Of a stretch of DNA of 64,000 bases, positions 10,901-22,900 are shown piece by piece. The notes beneath the pieces are model-generated. The model was not told the DNA's origin. It ran no database searches and saw only the letters and a program-made list of their open reading frames with translations. A program made the translations under genes and the position numbers. Numbering within the stretch: position 1 is the first letter of the stretch; each line of letters begins with the position of its first letter. The DNA comes from Lineus longissimus (lineage: Eukaryota; Nemertea; Pilidiophora; Heteronemertea; Lineidae), in NCBI RefSeq assembly GCF_910592395.1, contig NC_088309.1, forward strand, positions 23,686,599 through 23,750,598, written 5' to 3'.

Positions 10901-13900
10901 TGAAGCGAGAGGCTGATACCACTGCTAGAGGGGCAGGCAATAAGCCGGTTTCGGAATATTAGCAGTATTTAGCTTGGCTATTTCTCGACGATCTAAATGT
11001 CATTTCGAGGAGATTGGTTATGCGTATAGCGTGCCACATTGGTTTTGCTTTAAGAGAGAAGCAGTGGGATTGGGCCTCCATATCAATGGGCATGTCGAGG
11101 TATGTGTTGATGCAGAATGGGCCCATCATCATCAGTTCAACAATTCGAACGTCCAAGCTTAACCAAAAGATGAACTTGAGGTTAGGCGTTCAACATACAT
11201 GTATGTCTTCTTTACAACCACCCCCGTTAGGGAAACAGTACGTGGACATGTTCCATCCTCTTCTGGAAAACCCATTAATTCCTGGCCTTGCATTTTGACT
11301 TGGATGGCTGCTGAAATAATTGAGTAATCTACACGAGCTGTCACTCTCGTCTGTTCCTCAGTGAAAGCCAGCCCTGTAGCTCAAAGCTGGCGGGATAATG
11401 GATTGAGTGATAATACAGAGCGAAGGCAAAAGAAGACACATACCAGTTAGCTACTGCAATGAGTGCTGCTGTTCAATCCCAAATACCTCCCTGAAATCAA
11501 TAACCATCAGACCATGGATACCAGCATAAGCGTTCCTTAAGTGTTTCTCACTCCATTGGAGAAAATCACATTATCATCTTTGACGGGTCGTGGAGTAGCT
11601 ACAGTCTCATAATCTATTGGATTTAACCATGAGACATGTAGATTTACTGAGTATTTTCAAGCGTTAAAATGCTAATTGTTTATCTTGCTGATAAACTTTG
11701 CAATTGGTCGGGTGCTTTGCGGTGTCAGTTACAGCAATACAAAATTTATAGAAAGAACTGGGAACAGGTATAGAAGTAAAGCATTGGCTGCATTCCCAAA
11801 AGATTGGCCTCGGTAGAATAGCTGTTAATCCAAGTGAAAGTGAAAGTTGGGATGTTTACCTATGCCTAGGAAACAGTTCATTGTTTGGCAAATCCATACA
11901 GAAACCCTTTTCTATATCTACACGTTTCACTCTTACGGAAGTACTGGTAAACCTTCCTTCCCAATTAGCTCCGTTTGGGCTGATTAGCAAGCTTCCTTTC
12001 CGTAGGATCGAGTTTAAGCAAATCGAAACAGTTGTTCGCTTCTTGACATTTCTATTGCTGTACTGTGAATGACATTTCACAAACCGCAATGAAGTTACCA
12101 ATGGTAACGGATAAACCTCTTCTTTTACTCCTTGGCATTTCAAGGCGAATTGTGCTGGCAGGTGAAGAGAGTCGAGAACTGCTACTAGTAATCAAACCTA
12201 AGGTATCCTAGTTGTGCAAAACCATTTGAGGTTTTACACGTTTAAGTCAGTTAGAGTAAAGCCTGTGGACTAATCGGCTCATCACAGTTGACGAGGAATA
12301 TCATCTTCCCGTCTGTCCATCGGATGTACAGATAAACATTTAGCTAAAGATCAGTCAAAATAATGGTTCATTCATGTTTCGTATGGATAGAATAAATAAA
12401 TGAGTTGTAAATACATTCTGGGGAAAGTTCGGTAACGTTGTTACTCCAATGGAATATTTGGGTCGTAGCAGTATAAACCTATAGGAACACTGATCTGGCA
12501 TAGTTCGGTACCGAGCCCCCGAGCCCCCGAGCCCCCGAGCCCCCCCCCCCCCCCCCCTCCCTGGGTCTTAGGCAATTGCATTCGATGACGCTTCATATTT
12601 TTGCAAAAGAATAACGAATCAGCAAAATGGTTAAGTGGCTTAAACCTTGCAAATAAACATAATAATATTTCCAGGGCCTACATCTTTCTTCACCACTAAC
12701 TTTATATTCATTCATGATAATGATATTTGGTTCTAGTTTATATTGATCGGATTTAAGTGCCCAGTCAACAATTAGGTCATAACTATTGAACGAATGTCGA
12801 CCACGCTGTTTAATGTATATCTGAGTTGTAGCGGTATGACAGGGGTCGATATGCAACAACGTGCTTTTAGTGCTTAGGAAAGCATATTGTCGAATGGTAT
12901 GGAATATGCTTTTTGTGGTGGTGCTAAATATAATCCTGGCTGGAGTCGAATTATAAGTGCCAATGGCGAAGCTAGTGAGTTACCTGAGGCATCTTTATTA
13001 TGCAAGCTTGTATAAGGACCAAGATGAAGGTTTGTACTCTGACTTTGGATGGATGTAGCGTATGGTGGTAGACTGCTTGTTGTTGCGCTAACAACGTGCT
13101 TTCATCCTGACACCCAGTCAGAGCCCTTGAGGGACATCGCTTTATCATACTCTCGGCACGCTCTGTCGAAGGACGAATTCGTTCAGGCCATGCTCTGTTG
13201 TTCGAACTGCTGCCCTCAACGTTATTTATGATGATGTAGCCGCTGGCTTCTTGTTTTGCCTCCGTGACAGGTGTAAGGTCTACAAAACTTGGTGTATGCC
13301 TTTAAATGCAATTCATTTGCATGTACGTTGCCATCTTCATCTACTCTGACTCGATGTGCCGTCTACAACTTGACAGCGCGAACATGGTATTACACGGTTG
13401 TTTCTGAAAGTAACTGTTACTATACCCACGAGGCTTTTCATACTTTCAATTTTCAACCATCTTCTTTATTTTTCAGTTGACAGCGGTGGTATTTTCGGTA
13501 AGAAGTTTGCAAGTACAAGCCGCTTCGTGGTTTCAAGTAAAGTATGGATGAACACAATCCCTACGCATGACTGTGACGTGCTTCTTACATTCCCCGCCAA
13601 AACAGACGACCACACTCTCATGTGGCTGCTGGCAAGGCTCAGGAACCGGACACCGGAACTAGAAGTGCATGTTCGTCACCACAGCAACACTGGCGTCTAT
13701 GGTTTCTACCTTACTGCTACATATGACAAGTGAGTTAATCTCTTCAACATTATCAGAGCTACGATGTTCAGAAAGCCCTTTTAGTAAAGGTATCCTTCAA
13801 AGACCCCCATCCATACATCCGTCTAGTTTTCTCGGGCATTGATACTGGCCACATAATAATTAAATAGTCTGATTTTCGACCCTTGATTTCAACAGCTCGT

Positions 13901-16900
13901 GGCGAAAGCTCAGTCCCATCCGTTGGAGAAAACAGCAATACGAGGTATCGTCTGACTCTGAGAGATAAAACACCTTTGTTGAAATGTCAACTACAGATTC
14001 TTATATTCACCTCGATAACAGTCGTCTGTCTCAGTGACAATCAGATACCTATTACATATCCGACGTATGGTTTCCAGGGAAACAGACAAAGCAACAGTGA
14101 GACAATTTTGTGCAAACTGCTAAATAATCTCAGCCGCACTGAGATACGATTGTCACGCCGGCCAATTTTTTGACATCTCGTTGAGAAGAAAGGTAAACTT
14201 TAAACGACCTGACATGAATGTCTTGTGTAATCCAGACGAATCTCCCCGCAAACGTCTGTGCTAGAATGTACGAGTAATCTGATTAAACTTTCAAGATGCG
14301 TGAGTCGGTGACACGCGCACACATGAAACATGACGTAAAAAGGATCTTGCTCTGCGGAAGACAAAAAGCAGAAAGCTGAACTAGAAGCAAGATCCGAACA
14401 GCCTGGATATTCCTCATGCTTCAGAGCTTATTTCCTGCCTGAAGAAAAGAAGATGCCCTTTGAGATTTAACAGTGTTTAACATTTGATGTGTGGTGAAAG
14501 TGGTTTATCTCGATCTTAGGGGATCTCCGTCAGTTTACTGCGTCGAACTAAAGGGGCCGTCATCTTGAAAGAGTAATCATTTTGTTACACGCAATACCAG
14601 AGACTTCAAAATAAAGAAACCGCAACGGGAAATCTAACTTGAAGTTAAGTGCCTGGATGCTTCGGGAGCATCTGATTTATAGACATAGGAAGATATTAGC
14701 TAAGGCATGTCGTAATGCGTAGTGAGGTAGTTTGGAAAGAGAACACTTTTCTCGCCGTGTGGCAACATGAGGATTCCAATTTCCGACACTGGTGTGATAC
14801 AGACGTATGAGTATGCATGCAGTTTGTTTCTTGGCTGGTAGCTAGTCTCTTATGTATGAAAACTGGCCTGACGTTACGATCGGAGGCGTCATGGCCGTTG
14901 ATAGTGCCGATTGGTCGAAAAAACCGCCAAAAAAGAGTATGCCGGCTTTCACCAATCTGAGCGTTTCATGGTTTACATTTATAGTTTTTAAGCTGGAGCT
15001 AGTGTGAACTCTTGATGCAGTTGGCTTACAAAAGTTGTTTTGGAAAGCCACTAAAAAAGTAATATGTCTGTGCTTTTCCAGGGTTCACAGAAATATGACC
15101 CGTTGCTTTTTTACATTGCAAACCTGATATAAAACCACCGGTATCTCAGCAATTTTGGCAAGGTTTCATAATTACACTGTCTCAGGAAGGGTAGGCCTAT
15201 CATATGTACATTGCAGATTCCAATAAAAAATGCTTAATACTCATGTGAGCTCTACTGGGTATCTTTTTCCCCAACCAGAATTTATTCTATAATCCTCAAC
15301 ATTTAATATATGTAATGTCATGTTTGCTATTCATTGGGAAACCGACCGTAACAGCATGGTCCGTGTTACCATCCTGACTCCCAGGTTTTTTTATATCGCT
15401 CAGCCCTGGGGCCCATATATGATGTCGTTGCGCAAACACATGGACTGGTACAGTGTGGAGTGTAAACGTCAATATGACTTGCTGAGGTCGTTTGTAGTAT
15501 ACTGTGGATCTTGCCACATTGCTGTCGGATGAATAACTCATCAGAAATCAGTTAATTGTATCATTGCAGCTTACTCAAAGGTGCTGAAGAACTCGAGCTG
15601 AAGAAATCCCTCAAGACAGAATACGGCGGCGGAATGAAAGAGTTCGAATACAATGACAGGGATTGTTACCAACATTCGGATGAAGAGGACGTGTTCTTGA
15701 CGAGTCAGGAGAGGCAGATTATTGTACGGCACATGTTGTATAATCTTCGGGCCATAACTGGTGATAACCTAAATGGCAAGATACGCTTCCTAGAAGGCCA
15801 GGCTATCGGTGAGTGAAGTCTTTTACCGTAATCAGTAAGTGGTAAGTGGTAGGAGGTAAGTCGTAAGTGTAAGTGGTAGGTTTCATTCAGGAGAGGCAGA
15901 TTGTTGCACGGCACATGCTGTGCAACCTCATGACCTCTGGACCTGCGAGAGGCCGAATCGAAATAATAAGATACGCTTCCTAAAAGGACAAGTTATTGGT
16001 AGTGTACGTAAATTGTGCTTTTGAACATAATACGTGATATCTGTTAACGTGATATTAGGTTATCATCGACATCATCAAGAGTTGGAGATAACAGGTAGCA
16101 GCAAAATGAGGTTATAGTCGAGTTGGCTTTATTGACAACAAACATACTAACGCTATGAAATGCTTTAATATGAATATTGCTAACCTGTCTTGTTAAAAAT
16201 CTTCAGAAAGGTTGAAATGTTCTTGTTGAAGCAGGATTATGTAGCCTTAGTATGCTTGTTGTCAATAAAGTTCAACTCATTTCAGTTTGCCTTATCACTG
16301 CTACCTGTTGTATGCTCGTGTTTTCGAGCCTGGAGGCTGTATGTTTCATGAAAAACTACATCCAGGGTTTCTTTCTCATATCGGGTTTAAAGGAATGACG
16401 GGCACCTCTCAAAATATATTTCCTTTCCGTCACCACCGACTACTTTTAAAGGAGTATTGTTTTTACCACTGACTCTGAAGAAACCCACTAAATAAATTGC
16501 TTACTCTGTAACAGAATACTATGTAATCAAAGGTAAAGCCATACCAATAATAGAACATGATAAACAATTGGGATACTGCAATAGCAATGCCGTATGTATT
16601 CCTTTGTGATATTGGAAATTGTAACAGCCAAGCATAAAATAGATATTTCTACCTTTTTGTCTTTTCAGTGCCCAAACTTCTGACAAGGAAGGTGATATCT
16701 CAAGTCCTTCCATTGCACTGCAGTAGTGATCTGACGAACTTGAGGAAGACATGGGTGCAGGCTTTCTTCCAAAAACAACCACTTGGCAAGTAATGCATCT
16801 AAAGGTTTCAAACCGAAACACATATCAGCTACTTGACGGTTTAAGTACTCTTGAAGTGAGATCTTCACAAAACCTGCATATGTAATTAAACTGTAGGCCG

Positions 16901-19900
16901 AAACTTCTCACATTAGTTCATCAGATTGAATAATGCTGGTTACGGATGATGACTCGCCGTGCTCTATTGTGGCATATGAAATTGAGGGGTGAAAGGAGGT
17001 CAACAAATACCTTTCACCCCTACAAAATTTCTTGGACAAAGGATTCCGGAGAATACTGTGGCCCAAAACTGCATGGCGTATTAAATTGGATAAGCCAGAG
17101 TGCTTCTGCTGTTGCCGTATTATACGTGGTAACGAGTTGATGACTGAGTACAAGTTTTTCTCTAATAAACTGATTGATGTCTTATGATGTATCTACTTAT
17201 GTTTCTTTACAGGTAAAATCTGTGAATATTTCGGAGTAAAGATTGCCATGTATTTCGCTTATCTCGGTCATTACACCCTTGCCCTCATGCTACCAGCTAT
17301 ATTCGGTATCTTCATATGGACATTCCCTAGCAAGGATCAGGTAAGTGGTTCTTGCAGTTTGGTCTGGAGTTTGGTAGTGTACAAAACCATTAGGGTAGAA
17401 AGAGAAGACGGGCAGCTTAATGTTCCGGGAGCTTGTGTCTTCTAATTAGTGGTGCATCCGGCCCTCCAGAAGACGACATGATCTCAAATAGAAATTGCTA
17501 TGCCATACATTATTCTGAGCTTGGGGAACACCTCGAAAGTTATATGAAGCTATGAAGATGACGATCATGATCATAATGACGATGTCAGTGTAAACGAGGA
17601 AAATCTTTCATATTAATAATAATTGAAAATCTGCTTATTTACAGGAAGTTGAAGACATCTGGTTCGTCGTCTTTGCATTGTTCAATGTTTTCTGGGCCAC
17701 GCTGTATCTCGAACATTGGAAACGAAGAAGTAGTGAGTTAGCTTACCAATGGGGAACTCTGGATCAGGGCCCTGAACTCCTGGTAGAACCCCGGCCTCTC
17801 TTTACAGTAAGTATCATATAGCGTGAACAGAAAGAATTTGTCATAATATCGAAGAGATTCTTTGTAGTCCATCTCTGGAACCTTATAATGAAGCCGGCTT
17901 TTACCCACGAAAAAGCGTAACATTTTCTGTGAGCTTCTTTTCATTCTTTTCAGGGAGAGTTGAAGGTCAACGAAGTGACCGGCCGCCAGGAGTTTTACTA
18001 CCCTCCCTGGAAACGCCACCTATTTCGCTACCTGGTGACTTTCCCTGTGATAGCTGTTTGCCTATTGGTTGTGTTAATTAGTATGCTGCTAGTGTTCCAA
18101 GTGGACGATTGGATGTTGGCTAAAATAAAAGCGGGGGATTTGCCGAAATTTTGCAAGTTTGGCCCAAAGATTCTCCTGGCACTGACAATAGGTATCCTTG
18201 ATGATATGTACAAGAAGATAGCGTACTGGCTCAACGATTCAGGTGAGAGGGCGTACATATGCCCAAGAATTGATCAAGACTAAGAACAAAAATACCACAG
18301 TCTGACACTGGCAATAGAGTGCTGTACAAGATCACTGTGTCTTCAGATAGTCCGTGTTAATTATTGATATGACACATCTCTGCCAACTCGTACAGAAACA
18401 AATCAAATATTTTTGACCCGAAAGAATGGCCGGATTTTAAGAGCATTCTAGCCCATCAACTGAAGCAAAGAGACGAGCAAAGTGGTTCATGGTGAGGCTG
18501 GGGTAATACATCAAACAGAAAGAGTTTGCAGGATCGTTGCTTTCAACCGCACATAGCTATTAAATAAGGTAAATGATGAAAAAACTGGGTAATTCCCTCT
18601 GGGATGATGGAAGTTCATACTCGAACATGATGGCGCTAAGAAACAAGGGGAGGAACGTGATAACAGGATGATTCATTTCATTCCCGTGACACAATTAAGT
18701 GTAGACTACAAAATGCTTCAGATGAGAGTAACTTTTTTCATTATTCTTCCAGAAAACTACAGAGAAGATCGATCATACGAAAATCATCTCATCATTAAGT
18801 TAGTTTGTGTGAGTATTGCAATATAAACCATTATACTAAAACATTGCCTGCATTCAGCTTCCGCTAATTAATTAGTTTGTGTGAGTCAAGGTTGTATGTT
18901 ATATACCATTCACGACTGAAGCAATGCCTGGTATTCAACATCGGTATAAATACCATTCAGTGACTATACCATTAAATTAAGTTAGTTTGTATGACTATAG
19001 CCTGTGTGGTATTAACTCTTCGGTAAACAATTGTCGGACAATATATCGTATGGATTTTACATCATCCAAAATTTCAATTTGAAAACCAGGTTTTCACAGC
19101 TGCTTGCTTCTCGGGTCATCTGCATGAGGTGATGTGTGATTAAATATCGTTTATTTCAGTGTTCATATATCAACTGTGTTTTATGAGATGAATTTCATTA
19201 AAATCAATATCTAAATTTATGGGAATAACATGCTTTGTTTGCCGATATCAATTCCATTCACACTGCTAACAGACAGTACTTATATCAAGTCAACAGAACG
19301 TGAGGAAGGTGAAAGTTCTGTCACGTGTATCAGGTCCAGCTAAAACTAACATATTACATTAAGCCCGTAGCACACTAGCCGCCAACTTCGGCGTTCACAA
19401 GCGTTTTTTGCCGCAAGAGTCCTGAACGCCTGAAAAATCCCTAGTCTGCTACGAACGGCGTCGGCGAACGCGACTTGCAGCCACTTGGCGCAACTAAACG
19501 CCAAATATCTAACATGTTTGATTTTTGACGCGTGTCGCCGCGTTTGAACGCAAGAAGAAGCCAGGTGTGCTACGGATTGCCGCCTGACTTGGCGTCGGCG
19601 GCGACGCTATGGCCAATCAGTATGCGACTTGATGTCACATGATTTCAAAATGGCAGCCTAAAGTGGCGGAAAAGACGCTGGGCATGTGTGTCTGACCGGC
19701 CGGGATCCACTGGCCGCCAACTTCGGCGTCGAGAGGCGCCAGCCGAACGCATCTTGTCGCCAAAGTTGGTGGCAAGTGTGCTGCGGGCTTTACGTTTATT
19801 GCCCTTGCCGGTTTGGGCATATCGACCACCATGAAAGCTGTTTCGTGGGGTCGATGTTATCAAGATTTGCCCGGATAACCCTTTTGATAAGACAATAGAA

Positions 19901-22900
19901 CAATGGGAACTTCGGCCTTGGTGCGAGCGGGCTTTGTTCAAAGACAATAGATTCCCATGGGTCGATGTTATCAAGATTTGCCCGGATAACCCTTTTGATA
20001 AGACAAAAGAACAATGGGAACTTCGGCCTTTGTGCGAGCGGGCTTTGTTCAAAGACAATAGATTGTTCGTTGGGCTAGGCCCGATTACTGTGAGGTAAGG
20101 GGGAAAATAACGTTATGTGTTGAACTGGGTGTGTCAAAATATATGTGAGAGTATTGGACCCTGGTCACTCGGATTCTGACACGACTTGACTTTTCTTTTC
20201 AGTTCCAATTCGTCAACTCATTCCTCTCCTTGTTTTATATTGCGTTTTATCTCGGAGATATGAATAGATTGAAAGAGGTGAGTTGATAGCATAGCCGTCT
20301 TCCTAAAAAAGTTGGCACGCGGTTTCAAAGCACTGGTATGCGAAAAAATTGCTCGCCAGGATTTGACGATTCCTTCATAAAACATATGTCGAAAGCTTCT
20401 AGTTACACTGGCTTGATTTTTAACAAAAGCCGCATATTGAATGTTCTCCACAATGATTTCAGCAACTTGCGGCCCTCCTCATTACGCGACAAGTTGTTGG
20501 TAACTTCAAGGAAGCGCTTTTGCCGTACATCATTGAGAAGGTGAAGCTATTCCAATTAGGCTACAAGATGACGGCAAACATTAGCCCAGACACATTAGAT
20601 AAGGAAATGATGCACATGATAGGCAAGAAGGCGAAGGGTAGGTCAAACGGTGTTGGCTGTAAAATGGGGTGCAGTGGTATTACCGATATTTGAAATTACA
20701 TGTACCTGTACCTCTGCGGTCGTGGGTTCGACATTAGGTCGGGGCACGTATTTATGTGATAGAAAGGACAAGGAGGGGCTTTCTTCTCGGGTCTCCTGTT
20801 TTCAACTACAAGTAATACTACATTAGCAATCACCCAATTTTGTTTGCTGTTGACGCTCAACTCTAAACCACATAACTCTAAACGGTTGTTTACCGCAAAT
20901 ATACCATTTGTACCTTTACTTGAAGTGGTATACAATTCAATAATGGCCGAATGAGAAATTGCTATCAAAATCACAAAATACTTTCCATGTTAGTGAGTCC
21001 AACATGCTCTACAATCTCACCTACAAACATGATATTGGCACGCTTATGAAACTCTATATGATTCCAGGCAATGGTGATCCTTCGCTAACAGATGACACCA
21101 ACAGGGCAACCACCCCTGTCCCTGGCGGCGTGGAAGAGATCAGCTTTCCTTCATTAGAGAAGGAATGCAGCACGGAGGGAGCAACGTGTCCCAAGAAGGA
21201 AGAGAACCACACACCTACCACGCAAGTCCCGCCGGAGTTTGGCTGTCTTGATGTCTCATACAGTGGACCTCAGCTAACTCAAGCTGAGGTGGAATCGGCA
21301 ATGAAGTTGGTACGCCATGCAGTTTCTGTCTGTCCGATAATCCAAAGATAATCTAGGCATGATATGTGTTGCATGGATATGATATGTAAAGACAACAAGC
21401 CCCTCAGATCGGATGTTATAGCGATAAAAAGCCACAATTTTCGCGTCCTTGATATTATCTTTCTGCCTACCTTCTCAATTCGAAAACAGAAGACCGGTAT
21501 TGAAACGCATGAGATGCTTTCAAAAGCACTAAAACATCACTGTCGACCTATTAGTTGTTGCCCGAGTTTGATTGGCAGAACGCCATCTTGACATAAGAAA
21601 CAATTTCCCTTCTTACTTTCTCTCCCTCTATTTCATGATTCTTATCTATCTGATCTATTGGTTACTTAATGCCTTTCAAAGAATTCTTTGCATCAAATAA
21701 TTCTTCTCTCCTAAACACCGCCACAACCTCACTATTCTGCTCTATTTTTGGGTGGGCGAAGATGCCTCCCTGTTCCAATCGGGCATAAATGTCACCTGGA
21801 GACCTCTAACTGGAACCCTAGCTTCTTCCTATAGTGCCCCTTTAGAACCGCAGTTCACTTTTTCAGCCGGCTGAGGGATTGGGTTTCTTTCGGTCTCTTG
21901 ATCTTTGTCAGGTACCGTAATTTGGTGGTCTTAGTGATTGTGTTCAATGTGGTCAAAACGGGAGTAAGCAATTCTTGGCGTTGCTACTTTATGTCTAAAA
22001 AGGTCTGTTTCTCCATGTTAGCGTTTCACGCCGTGCATCCCGTACAGTGCTTTTGTCTGTGTCGATTAACGTTTCGTAAACCACGTGCGTGACACGATAT
22101 TGGGGATAGGCCTTAAATGTTCCGTTGTCCTTGCCGTCCGTTGATTTATTTGAAATATCGTTATACTCCCCAACAGACGTCATATTCGGTACCGGTAAGA
22201 TTATTTCAGATCTTGAGGGAGACGGCGTATCATTCATCGGGTACATGAAGCTGGATCTTCACGATCAAACTGCATGATATGTCTGAAAACAACGTCTAAC
22301 ATTAGTCTGTCAGTTGTTTGAAGACTGTTGCCTGGACACAACGAACATTTGCCTGAAAACTCCCAGCATGCTGCCGTTTGATTGTCTGAAAAACGTGTTC
22401 ATCATTTTTGTCAAACAGTTACTGACGACGTTTGACGGTATTGAAGTTGACGTTCGGTCTACACAGCACTTTTGACTTAAAACAAGTCCCAATATAAAAA
22501 GTTCGGCGTTGTTTTCAGACGACTTAGAAGTAGAGCGGGACACATGCTGAGTGTATTCATGACCGCGGTATAACTGTGCTGCGTAGTTGAGATGAACAAT
22601 GCTGCTTCGCTTAATTGTTTAGATTTCCGCGATGAGCGGGAAGAGCCAGATTTAAACTACCTGCAAAGTGTTTGCAAGTGTTGGCAAAGACTGATACATA
22701 ATAATACATGTAGAATATGGAACGTTATCTTCTAAGTGATGATGAGGTTGATGAGGTTCTGTTTTGCTTTTTGTCAGAGTCGTTTATTTCACAAGAACAG
22801 TGTTTCGCCATTTCATGTTCGCACCCGCTTCATGGGTTACATTCACAACAGTCAAATGCACAATGTACAGTTACTTTCGAGAAGAAAAACAAATGAAGAA

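Noticed and set aside
13883-14173. 96-codon frame in ANO8 intron 2
   Set aside because: Not needed by the ANO8 frame, which joins 13729 to 15570 exactly, and shows no homology.
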